Shown one piece after another: positions 1 to 10,700 of a DNA stretch of 54,657 bases. The DNA is from Trichomonas tenax (taxonomy: Eukaryota > Parabasalia > Trichomonadida > Trichomonadidae). Each line of letters begins with the position of its first letter. Position 1 is the first letter of the stretch. The DNA lies in assembly GCA_023091735.1 (NCBI GenBank), contig JALKBU010000256.1, positions 1 to 54,657 of the forward strand, read 5' to 3'. The notes beneath the pieces were generated by a model. That model did not search any database. It saw only the letters and a list, made by a program, of their open reading frames with translations, and had not been told where the DNA came from. Made by a program: the position numbers and the translations under genes.

Positions 1-1313
1 ATTATCCTGTCAAGCATATAGCAAATAATGCATTTAAACGCTGTCGAATTCGTACATTTTATGATCTTCCAGAAGGAATTGAAACCATCGGTAATGAAGC
101 TTTTTATCTATGCTTTTTTACCAAAGATATAATAACTTTACCAGATAGCCTAATATCACTTGGGGAATTGGCTTTTCTGCATAGCACAATAAATGAAGTG
201 AGGATTGGCAGAAAACTAAGAAATTATAATGGAATTTATTTTGCGAGAACCAACGCGAAAAATTTTATTGTATTCTAAAGACAGAACAATACTTTATCAA
301 GCATCTGGTTTTGTTGAAAATTTAATTATTCCTCCATCGGTCACAACTTTGATGCTACAATGCATTGATGGAATTTCAATTAAATCACTAACATTGCCAA
401 GAAGTATTATTATTGACACATCCATACCTTTCACCATTGCTCGATATTGCTTGCAACTCGAAAGAATTAATGTTGCTTGCGATTTGCAGCATTATTCACT
501 TCGTGAAAGCGATAGTGATCGAAAGTTATTTATGGAAGTACCACATCTTAAAACCGTTTATTATTACGGGCACTTGAATCAAGATGATTACTTTAGCGAT
601 AATTCGCATCATATATCGAAGTTATATGTTTATGAGCAAACTATTACATCAATCAATGGAATCAGAGCAACATTTATACCATTTATGGAAGGGATAAAAT
701 ATTATATCAATTCGATGCCAGCAGGCTTTTCCAGAACTAGTGTTAAAAAATTATTGTTGATCCGAATAATCAATATTTTAGCAATGATTCTCAATATCGT
801 TTGTATTCAAAAGACAAATCAACATTATATCAAGCCTCTGGTTTTGCTGAAAATTTAATTATTCCACCATCGGTCACAACATTGACTCAACAATGCATTG
901 ATGGAATTTCAATTAAAGCTCTAACATTGTCGAGACATATTATAATAGACACAACACTAGCTGCAGTATATTTGAGACATTGTCTCAGTCTTGAAAAAAT
1001 ACATATTTTATTTGATATGCAACATTATTCTGATGAAATTGTTAATCCATACAATTTACAAATTTTAATGGAGGTTCCAAAGTTAAAAATAGTTTATTAT
1101 TCTGGAACCACGAATCCAGAAGACTATTTTATTGATAATTCTCATAGGATTTCTAAATTGTTTGTGTATGAACAAACTATTGAATCTATAAATGGAATCA
1201 CAACAATATTCATTCCATTGTATCTGTTGCCTGTTTTAACTTCCTATCATGGCAATTTTCCATTATCATTTATTTCATCTCTTGCTCTTCAAGTATATAC
1301 AAATTTTAGATAA
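1..1313 (+). pseudogene. BspA-like LRR surface-protein pseudogene, array unit A (two fused partial copies)
   Basis: Reads as the C-terminal two thirds of a BspA-like leucine-rich-repeat protein, cut by the window edge. From base 3 the frame encodes an LRR segment with the family's LPDSLISL and AF phases, then hits TAA near 276. Compared with the unit at 1455-2423, about 47 nt are missing at ~270, where a short TTGT repeat could have mediated the loss; this shifts frame, and the reading continues from 229 to about 680. There a second partial copy begins abruptly (EGIKYYI-like start joined to an internal segment) and is shifted again by loss of one A in the A-run near 750; the frame resumes at 801-1313. 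So unit A is a chimera of two copies with at least two frameshifts. BspA-like proteins in trichomonads are cell-surface proteins; this copy is probably dead. Family call is firm, exact ancestor unclear. Confidence 0.75.
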
Positions 1314-1454
1314 TTTAAATATATTTTTATTCTGGAACAATTGTATGGGCGAGAAAGCACCAGAAAGAAATTGCAATGTAAAGCTTTCTAATATTGCAAT
1401 TTATAACCTTATTTATAATTTTATATCGATGAATAACATAGCGATTCAAGATAA

Positions 1455-2423
1455 ATTACATTAGTTGAATATGAAGGAATAAAATATTATGTTAACACTC
1501 AAACAAAAGAAGCTGTTGTAGGTAATGGACAGCCACAATCTCCTTGTCCAGCAAATATCAAAATTTATTCAACAATCAATTATCAAGGACATAATTATCC
1601 TGTCAAGCATATAGCAAATAATGCATTTAAACGCTGTCGAATTCGTACATTTTATGATCTTCCAGAAGGAATTGAAACCATCGGTAATGAAGCTTTTTAT
1701 CTATGCTTTTTTACCAAAGAAATATTACAGCTGCCAGATAGTTTAATAACACTTGAAAGCATGGTTTTTCCACATAACACAATAAATGAAGTCAGAATTG
1801 GACCAAATCTAAGGACATTCCAACCTGTGGCCTTAGGGAGATTAAATGTTAAAAAGATAGTTGTTGATCCCAATAACCAATATTTTTGCAATGATGATCA
1901 ATACTGTTTGTATTCCAAAGACAAAACGATACTTTATCAAGCATCTGGATTTGCTGATCATTTAATCATTCCTTCATCAGTTACAACATTAATTCAACAA
2001 TGCTTAGACGGGATCTCAATTAAATCATTAACATTACCAAAAAGTATTATTTTGAACACATCCATAGTTACTGTTTATTTAAGAAATTGTCTCAATCTTG
2101 AGAAATTATATATTTTATTTGATATGCAACATTATTCTTCAAGCGTGAGCAATCCTTTAAATCTTGCAATATTCATGGAAGTTCCAAAGTTAAAAACAGT
2201 TTATTATTCAGGAATCACAAATCCCGGTGATTATTTTATAGATAACATACATAAGATTTCTAAATTATTTGTTTTTGATCAAAGCATTGAATCAATCAAT
2301 GGAATCCAGACAACATTGCTTCCATTATATCGGTGGCCTGTTTTAACATGCCATCAAAACAATTTACCATTATTATTCCTAAAATCCATTTTTGTTCAAA
2401 AGTTAATAAGTGCAGAAGTTTAA
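1455..2423 (+). pseudogene. BspA-like LRR gene, array unit B (best preserved, no good start)
   Basis: The most intact member of the array. The frame is open from about 1455 to the TAA at 2421-2423, about 320 codons, but there is an in-frame TAA at 1452 and no ATG before 1761, so the signal-peptide-bearing N-terminus is missing or out of frame. Visible in order: EGIKYYVNTQT, a GNGQPQSPCP motif, LRR_5-type repeats with AFKRC and LPDSL phases, an NNQYF...LYSKDKTILY segment, then ISKLFVF and a hydrophobic C-terminal end. The ATG at 1761 would give a 220-residue product starting inside the LRR domain. No membrane anchor is clear. It could be a translated truncated gene, but the lost start and decayed neighbours favour a pseudogene. 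Confidence 0.7.
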
Positions 2424-2618
2424 ATTCTTTATTTTCTATTTATCTATAACCAATACACTCTATTTAGATCCAATTGTGAGTATAAAATTGAATTTTGGAC
2501 CCACTTTTAATATTGTAATTAGTTTAAACTGAATGGTGACATATGTCAAAAGTGCCAATTTGAAAGTACAATTCATTTTTATATATTAAGGTTATGATGC
2601 TTTTTATAGATAAATTAC

Positions 2619-3498
2619 TTTAGTTGAACTTGAAGGAATCAAATATTACATCAACACTCAAACAAAAGTGGCTGTTGTTGGTAATGGACAACCGCAATCT
2701 CCTTGTCCGAAAAATATTAATTTTTTTCAACCATTAATTATCAAGGTTTTGATTATCTAGTCAAGCAAATAACAAATTTTGCATTCAAAGATTGCCAAAT
2801 TAATACATTTAATGACCTTCCAGAAGGCATTGAAAGCATTGGTGGACAATCATTTTATTACATTTTATTATTATACCAAGGAAATATTACAATTGCCAGA
2901 TAGCTTGATATCTCTTGAGGATATGTCCTTTGCTGAAAATACAATAACTGAAGTCAGAATTGGTTCAAATCTTAGAGTTTATGCACATGTATGCTTTGCA
3001 AGGACAAACATCAAAAAATTCACAGTCCATGAAAACAATCAATATTTTAGTCATGATAATCAGTATTGTCTATATTCAAAAGACAAAACAATATTATATC
3101 AAGCGTCAGGATTTGCCGATCATTTAGTTATTCTGTTGACAGTCACAACAATACTTCATCAAAGTATTGATGGAATCTCAATCAAATCACTAACTTTACC
3201 TCGATATATTGTAATGAATCAATCTTCTATTAATGTTTATGTAAGATTTTGCAAGCAGCTAGAGAAAATATACATTCTATTTGATATGAAGCATTATTCG
3301 TCGGAATTAAGCAATCCAAACAATTTTAAAATGTTCATGGAAGTTCCAAAATTAAAAACAGTTTATTATTATGGAGCAACTAATCCAGGAGATTACTTCA
3401 TTGATAATTCTCATAAGATTTCTAAATTCTTTGTTTTTGAACAGACAATGGAATCAATCAATGGTATCCAAACAACATTCATTCCATTATATCATTAG
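2619..3498 (+). pseudogene. BspA-like LRR pseudogene, array unit C
   Basis: Third copy of the array. It begins with the family's LVELEGIKYYINTQT start without an initiator codon in frame, carries the GNGQPQSPCP motif, and then shifts frame in T-rich stretches near 2715-2730 and around 2850-2870, where the repeat reads through an expanded TTTATTACATTT tract. From about 2880 to the TAG at 3496-3498 the frame is clean and parallels unit B (LPDSLISLEDMSF, NNQYFSHDNQYCLYSKDKT, ISKFFVFEQ). Homopolymer slippage is the likely cause of the lesions. The decayed 3' end continues past 3498 and was then hit by the foldback element at 3540. Confidence 0.7.
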
Positions 3499-3539
3499 CC
3501 GGTTTTAAAATGTTATCAAAACGACTTGTTTAAAATTGA

Positions 3540-3887
3540 TACGCAAAGTCGGCAAAACTCATTTTTTAACTCACTAGATTAACTTCTTGCGAAGTTATTG
3601 AACCACAATGTACAAAATTCTGTTGTTCATGATATATTAAAGAATTAGCTAACAAAGTCTATATTTCATTAAAATATTAGATATACCTTGCATCAAAAAC
3701 ATTGATTTGCCATGATGTGCTTTACTCATTATAATATATTATATTCCCATTGTATAGCATTTTTATAACGTAAAATATATTGTTGTCGATGATAAATAGG
3801 TAAATCTAATCACAAATATGCTTTTTTAGCTTTTTTTGGAAAAAAGTATTCCAAGTGTTCACACATAAGCTCTGTGTATTGTTCTCC
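3540..3887 (+). repeat. Left inverted arm of foldback element
   Basis: About 348 bp, matching the reverse complement of 4160-4509. It starts with TACGCAAAGTCGGC and fades at its inner end around TCTGTGTATTGTTCTCC. Confidence 0.88.
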
Positions 3888-4159
3888 CAAAAAGAGTGCA
3901 ATTTGCATATAGTTTCGATGCATAACAATTGAGTTATATTTTAATAAGAAAATCTCTCAAATATTAAAAGCATAAACATGGGCATTCTTTAATTTCTTCA
4001 CCCAGCTTAACAGCAAGCACTATGCATCACAAATATTCTTAAAAAGTTGACAAACAATAAATGTTAAAAATTTCATTTGAATTTATTTTTTCCTGTTTTC
4101 ATATTAAATTAGAAATGACTATTTTTTGCGCGGCTAAATTTGAAAAGGTTATTAAATTG

Positions 4160-4509
4160 AGAAGAATAACACACAGAGCTTATGTGTGAACACTTGGAAT
4201 ACTTTTTTCCAAAAAAAGCTAAAAAAGCATATTTGTGATTAGATTTACCTATTTATCATCGACAACAATATATTTTACGTTATAAAAATGCTATACAATG
4301 GGAATATAATATATTATAATGAGTAAAGCACATCATGGCAAATCAATGTTTTTGATGCAAGGTATATCTAATATTTTAATGAAATATAGACTTTGTTAGC
4401 TAATTCTTTAATATATCATGCACAACAGAATTTTGTACATTGTGGTTCAATAACTTCGCAAGAAGTTAATCTAGTGAGTTAAAAAATGAGTTTTGCCGAC
4501 TTTGCGTAT
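4160..4509 (-). repeat. Right inverted arm of foldback element
   Basis: About 350 bp, the reverse complement of 3540-3887. It ends in CCGACTTTGCGTA. The inner end (GAAGAATAACACACAGAGC) differs by a few bases from the left arm. Confidence 0.88.
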
Positions 4510-4764
4510 AAAAATTTAATTGCCCTTATCAAAACTATTTGCTAAAATCATTCTTGACATCAACAAGTCTATATGTCTTTATATCTAGATATCTCTAATT
4601 TTAATTCTCAATTATTGTTTATGCTAGCTAAAAAATAAAATTAAATGATAAATTGTGAATGAATCTCTCAGTTTCATCAACATCAAAAGTGTCAATTCAT
4701 GGCTTTCAATAGTTTACAATCCATTTTATATAATAAGGTTTTGTTGCTTTTCCTAGATATCTAG

Positions 4765-5480
4765 ATATGAAGGATTTGATTATTGTGGCTGCCCAGCAAT
4801 TATCAAGGATTTGATTATTCTGTCAAACAAATAGCAAATAATGCATTTAAGGGATGTCCAATTGATACATTTTATGATCTTCCAGAAGGAATTATCAATG
4901 TGATTTTTTTCCCCAAAAAAATACTCAATTTACCAGATTCTTTAATATCAGCACGGAACATGGCTTTTTCCCACAATATTCTGAACAAAGTCCACAAAAT
5001 CTTTTGGGGAGAACTGAAGTTAAAAAATTTATTGTCGACGAAAACAATCAATATTTTAGTCATGATAGTTAATACTGTTTGTATTCCAAAGATAAAGCAG
5101 TACTTTATCAAGCATTTGGTTTTGCTGATCATTTAATATAGTTCCTTCATCAGCACAAAATTGATTTTATAAGGCATTGATGGAATTTCAATTAAATCAT
5201 TAACATTACCCAAGACTATTATTTAAGATATTGCCTCAATCTTGAGAAATTATACATTTTATTCGATATGCAACACTACTCTCCAAGTTCGATTCATCCA
5301 TCAAATATTCGGATATTCATGGAAGTTCCAAAATTAAAACTGTTTATTATTCAGGAATCACAAATCCCGGTGATTACTTTATAGATAACACACATAAGAT
5401 ATCTAAATCAATCCAGAAAAAATTGCTTCCAGTACACACCATCAAAACTTTTTACCAAAATCATTTAAATCATTGAATCT
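4765..5480 (+). pseudogene. BspA-like LRR pseudogene, array unit D (most decayed)
   Basis: Fourth and worst-preserved copy. The same landmarks can be followed (YQGFDYSVKQIANNAF, FYDLPEGI, LPDSLIS, NNQYFSHD, YCLYSKDKAVLYQ, FDMQHYS, MEVPKLK), but in changing frames: a shift near 5020 in an A-run, an in-frame TAA after HDS near 5070, TAG/TAA codons around 5140-5170 and several small deletions after 5200. The upstream part homologous to the gene start is reduced to a few codons. Not expected to give a product. Confidence 0.7.
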
Positions 5481-5957
5481 CCAAATTTTCATTTCGACAG
5501 ATCTATAGATTCTTTAAATTAACCCAATCACTAAAGAATATGCTTCTGATTCGTGAAAGATTTCTCTGAAGATCTTTTACATTTGTAAAAGAATTTAAAT
5601 GAATATGGTATGCTGCTGAGTTTGTAATGAATCTGATAAAAGTAAAATTTACTAATATATATATAATGAATATACAAGAATTTGAACTGAATTTTATGAA
5701 TTTTTTAGTGAAAAAGATTCAAATAAATCACTCGTGAAATCAAAGTTTACAAAATAATCGTCATTGGTACCAATTCAATTTTTTCCGCCCCTGAAAATAT
5801 TGTAAATTGCTTCAAACTTCGTATGTATGGTCTACATAAGGAGAAAATTCTATACTTCAATTCATTAAGCGAAAATTTTGTTGGACACAAAACGCCTCTC
5901 AATTAAAATTTTTGAGGGGATGGTCGGTGCAGGACCCCAAAAATTTACATTATTTTC
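5481..5957. other. Intergenic, AT-rich
   Basis: No gene-like ORF. The stretch separates the LRR array from the zinc-finger gene. The bases just before the ATG at 5958 (ACATTATTTTC) resemble but do not match a trichomonad initiator. Confidence 0.6.
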
Positions 5958-7070
5958 ATGGAAACTTCAAACAAGTGTATTCTCTGCACAGAGCCGATCA
6001 AGAACACGGTTTTACTTCCATGCGGACACGCCCCGATGTGCATGAAGTGTTATTTGACACTCAAAACATGCTACAAACAGAATCAGTGTCCAATATGCCA
6101 AATGGAAATAGAACTAGGCCCAATTGTCACGAATAAGAAGCTTCCATTGAATTATGAAGACGAGAAGAAAGAAAATTACACATTTGACGAAAAATTGAAA
6201 TATTTTTATAAAGATAATTCAGTCAAAGAAGAAATGGAATCTTATCTCAAATATCAATGCTCAGAGTGCGGTGAGTATTTCACAAACAGAAAGAAATTTA
6301 CTGATCATCTCTTCTCACACAAAGTTTGCATGTGCAACGTTTGTTCTCGTTTCGGAAGGTTCTTGAATATCGATGTTCCGATCTTTTCGAAGCATGATCT
6401 CAAGATGCATCTCAAGCAGCACCCGAAATGTCTCGTCTGTCCTTATCAGGCTTTCGATGCGCATGATCTCGGTAAACATATGACCGAAAACCACGTTAGA
6501 TGCAACTTGTGTGCCAAGCAGGATAAGATTTTATGGTTTGCAACAAACGAAGACATTATGAAACATAATCGTGAATATCATTTCATTTGTGAACATCCAG
6601 ATTGTATTAATTTGCCAACAAACGCTTACAGCAGCAGTATCCAATTGCAGCTGCATCAATTGAATGTTCACAAGACAAAAATTCCATCTACAATTAAGCC
6701 AAAATTCAACGAAGAAATCGATAACGATGATCCATCACAACTCGCGAGGGAAGCAAACAAGAGACATATCGAAGCTTGCAAGCGTCTCGCAATTAAGGCC
6801 AATAATGAATTCAGAGGCAACAAGAAGCGTGTTGGAAAGCTTCTTTCTAACATCGATTCTCTCGATGAACACAGAATTACTCCTGAACAGTTCATTAAAC
6901 AATATCACTCGATTTGCGGAAAATCTTCCGAATTTCTATTATGTGATACTGTTGGTGCTGTTGGAGATTCTGAGATGCGTGCTGTCCTTGTCCGTCTGCA
7001 GGAAGGCTACAGGCTTGGAAAACTCAACGACAACGAGTTATCCAAAGAAGAATATCCATCGCTTGTTTGA
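5958..7070 (+). CDS. RING and C2H2 zinc-finger protein, Hel2/ZNF598-like E3 ubiquitin ligase
   Basis: 370 residues. An N-terminal RING finger uses C7, C10, C22, H24, C28, C31, C44 and C47, followed at about residues 100-225 by a run of C2H2-like fingers (C101-C104-H117-H121 first) with the spacing seen in Hel2/ZNF598. The C-terminal 110 residues (REANKRHIEACKRLA through EEYPSLV) resemble the helical tail of that family. Hel2/ZNF598 ubiquitylates small-subunit proteins of collided ribosomes and starts ribosome-associated quality control in the cytosol. This protein is shorter than the human one (about 900 residues), lacking the long proline-rich tail. The ATG at 5958 starts directly before the RING. 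Family inferred from architecture; substrate specificity is not visible. Confidence 0.8.
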   Translation: METSNKCILCTEPIKNTVLLPCGHAPMCMKCYLTLKTCYKQNQCPICQMEIELGPIVTNKKLPLNYEDEKKENYTFDEKLKYFYKDNSVKEEMESYLKYQCSECGEYFTNRKKFTDHLFSHKVCMCNVCSRFGRFLNIDVPIFSKHDLKMHLKQHPKCLVCPYQAFDAHDLGKHMTENHVRCNLCAKQDKILWFATNEDIMKHNREYHFICEHPDCINLPTNAYSSSIQLQLHQLNVHKTKIPSTIKPKFNEEIDNDDPSQLAREANKRHIEACKRLAIKANNEFRGNKKRVGKLLSNIDSLDEHRITPEQFIKQYHSICGKSSEFLLCDTVGAVGDSEMRAVLVRLQEGYRLGKLNDNELSKEEYPSLV

Positions 7071-7731
7071 TTTTGCTAAATAAAATATACCATAGATCTA
7101 TCTCAAACCTAATGTATCATTTTAATATCAATAGAACACATTTATAAAAGAAGGGATCAATGTAACAGTTTCTAAATACTCAAAATATCCTACAAGGTAT
7201 GGATTTTTGTAATATTTTTAAAGGGGCAACATACATGAAATGTAAATTATTCAAAATTAGATTGAAAAGCGAAGCTCATTTTACATCAAAAGTGTGCGAA
7301 ATATCAAGCATTGTTTTGAGCCCTTCAAAATTATATTCAGTGAACTAACTTTTACGCCAAAATAATTTTGAATGGTGCAAAAGAATTTCAAATATGTCCA
7401 CCCTGAATGTAACATTAATAGTTGTGACATCATTTTAACTATATTATTACCGTCAAGGTTTTTTTAAAATGTTATTCAATCAAAATGATTTTAAAAAGCA
7501 TTATTCTCGACGGTCACCTTTCATGTTCGTCGCCCCTGTTCAAAATTCTCGAAAATATAAATATTTAAATATTTTAACTGAATTATAATACATATAGAAT
7601 ATAGAAGCTCTATTATATGTTGAAAAAAAGCAGATGGGTGACCCTGTACGGTTAGTCGTCCCTTAAAAAGTGGAAAATGATTTAAGACAAACAAAATTTA
7701 CTTTATAAAATATAAATAAAAACTATTATAA
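7071..7731. other. Intergenic between convergent genes
   Basis: Convergent 3' flanks of the zinc-finger gene and the BEACH gene. AT-rich; no ORF of note. Contains two GC-richer patches (around 7508-7540 and 7633-7665) with no assignable function. Confidence 0.5.
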
Positions 7732-10700
7732 TTAATGGATTATAAATCCACTTGGTGTGCACTTTATGATGCCAAGTTCGTGGTAAATTAGAACGAAATG
7801 ACTATCCTTTTCGATATAGAGTGCTTGTGGTTTGTCAACATCGATAATGTTTAATACTTTTCCTGTAGAAATTGTCCAGAAAATCACGCAATCGTAAAAT
7901 GCTGTAACGCAAAGCATGCATTCAGAACAAACCTTAGAGAAGCAGCTTCCTAATCGAGTGAATTTGTTGATTAAACGAAGTCTTGGAATAGTAAATGCAT
8001 AAACGCATCCAATGTTTGAAGTGATTACTAAAACTTTTCCATCTGAAGCAACGTGATTTGCGAAAGATAAACATGTGATATATTTGGAACTATTAATGGT
8101 GACAATTGATGAGAATGGTTCATACTTGATATCGTAGTCAGTGTATTTGGAAGTGTTTTGGTAATTTTTGACGCACTTCTTATGTGGAGTAGAGAAAATC
8201 TGTTGAGGAACTTCTCCACACGCGAGTCTCCATTCATTTTTCTCTTTATTCACATCATCTTCTGGTCCATATCTATATGAATTCGGATGGAATGTATTCA
8301 AGTTCTTGATTGCTTCATCATCAGAAAGTTTATAGCCGAAAACTAAATCGATCCAATCACTTAATTTTTCTCGGATAATGTCATTATTGAGAATATTTGA
8401 GAAAACATTGACCATATCTGCTCCGGAATGGGCGCATTTAGGGAAAACGATATCCATTCTTTGGCTATTTGGAAAGATGAAATTATTCAAGTTCTCGAAG
8501 ATCTCAGGTAAAATATAAACATCAGGAATCAGTTCATGACTTGTTCTCGGATTACATGATAAATGAGCGCTAACATCACTGAAACTTCTTGACGGACTGT
8601 CCCATTGTCCATTGACATCCCATTGGATATTGCAGAATGGAGAAAGTCTGATCATTAACGAACTAACAAACTGCATATTTGAAATGTTTTCTCCATAGTG
8701 ATAATTCTGCATTTCATATATATGAATGAGTCCATTATGCTCTTTATCAGGATCAGTAGCAACTTGAATAGGAAGATTTAGATCTCTGTATTTGATTTCA
8801 TCATTAATATCATTGATGTTTTCAATGACACGTGGGAAAATTGGATAATTAGAAGGATCAACGAAACTTCTTTTTGCGGAATGATTTAGCAACAACAAAT
8901 AATTTTTGTTGGACATTTCTCCTTGGTACCAAAGCTCTTGTTCTTGCTGAGAAATAGATCTTGGCATTCCACTTAATAACGGCATCTTGTTTGAAAATTC
9001 AACAATGATAACTCCATTTGTAGCAGAATAGATTTCAAATGAATTTGTGAAATATTCATAACATTCTGCAATCTCACTTATAATCAAAAGCGGATGTCCA
9101 ACAAAACTTGTATAATTACTACCGAAATCACATTCTTGGACTCTCTCAAGGAAATAAGACCATTGAGGCGATTTGTTCTCATACAATATTATCGAATTTG
9201 CTTCTAATGCTGCATTAGTTAATAACATCAATTTTCTTTGGCTGATAAATGAAACACAAGGAATTCTAACAAATGATCTAACAAGAGTTGCATTCATCAT
9301 TGCCTGAGGCTGATAAATTATTTCTATTTGCGATCTGATATCGCCTGAGTATGAAATAGAAAATTGCGAATAAGGAGTCTTCCAAGATGCAGAAAATTTG
9401 TTCTGGACAACAAATTGATTGATTTCTTCGTTGCTTTCTTGTGCTGTCGAAGTTGGGCAATGAAGTTCAAATTTGGAAGGCAATACTATCGATGGAGCGC
9501 TCTTCGCTGAGAAGAAAGGAGAAATGTGATATGATTTCGTTTTTTCGTTATGTGTTTGACTTGTTTCGTTCTGAGATTGTAAAACTTCATTCATTGCCTT
9601 TCTATTTGTTTCAAAGTTTTCTAATTCACGAAGTTTGAGATCAAGATTCAATGCAAACTGACGATGGAAATTAATTTGATAGCTGACAAGGTCCAAATGA
9701 TAATTAAACATATTGGTGAGGAAATGATTACGCTCAGGATATTGCTTTGGTAATCCATTGACAATTGAAGTGACAAATGGAATATAATTCTCATTGAAGT
9801 CTTTCAATTTGTTGAGTTCTTCTTCTGTAAAAGCAATCGAATGAACATCAGTAGAATTAATGATACTCTTGTAAAGACTCAAATTATTCTTCTTTGCAAA
9901 TTTCTTGATTGCGTTATAAAAATGAACAATGAATTCTAAATCAGAAGGAATTCCGGACTTAAGTAATGAAATAAAGAATATGAAAAGGAAAATAGGATAA
10001 TTTCCTTTTGTATTCAAGTGTTTTGCAACCATTGTTAATAGTAAATCAACAGTTTCTGGAGGCATGAACAAAATATTGCGAATGAAGAAAGGAAGGAATT
10101 CAGTGACTGCTGAAGTATAAGTTTGCAACATCATTATCAAATTTTCAAAGAAATTAGAGGACTTCAAAGTATTTTGATGATTGCAATTCACAGCATAACA
10201 CAATCTTACGATTCTTTGAGCCACAACCTCGTTGAAGTTGTGGTTTGAAAACTTTATAAATATTTTGATTGTTGTATATGTAACAATATCAGTTGAACCA
10301 TAATTAATCAAATAAGAAATGTATGATAAATCTTCCTGATTCCTATAATAAATTTCTGCAACTATATCTGCAACGAATGTGTTATATGCATATGTAGATT
10401 TGCTTTGACAATCTTCGCGATTAATAACATTAAATTCATCGTCTTGGAATTCGTTATCAAGAGAGTCAAGTGATCTTTCTCTCTCTAACCAAGCAATCAT
10501 GTGATTTGAAATATCTGTATCAGTATCAATATTAACTGCTGGCTCTGTATTCATTCTAAGAACTTTTCTAGATATCGCATCAACAATATAAGGTTTGAAT
10601 GAAGGAATCGAAATCAATTGAACGTATCTTATAAACAGAGGCTTCGTGAGATTAAAGATTTGCCGATAAATCGGTTTGTCAAAATCTGAAATACAAATCA

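Larger units (their letters stand above)
3540..4509. mobile_element. Foldback / MITE-like element with ~350-bp terminal inverted repeats
   Basis: A left arm at about 3540-3887 is matched as its reverse complement by a right arm at about 4160-4509. The arms are near identical by eye; the clearest internal difference is one T/G near 3633, with a few more differences at the inner ends. The termini read TACGCAAAGTCGG inward from the left and CCGACTTTGCGTA outward on the right, so a TA target duplication (3540-3541 and 4508-4509) is possible. The ~270-bp centre has no ORF. The element is therefore non-autonomous, and near-identical arms indicate recent insertion. It landed in the decayed 3' part of the LRR array. 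No transposase source is visible in this window; a Tc1/mariner or MULE-type donor is possible, not shown. Confidence 0.9.

Noticed and set aside
3540..4509. CRISPR-like or phage attachment structure
   Set aside because: The structure is a single large inverted repeat in eukaryotic DNA, with no regularly spaced short repeats or integrase.
7500..7670. GC-richer patches with GGTCACC and CGCCCCTG motifs, echoed near 5785
   Set aside because: The echoes are too short (8-10 bp) to call a repeat or RNA.
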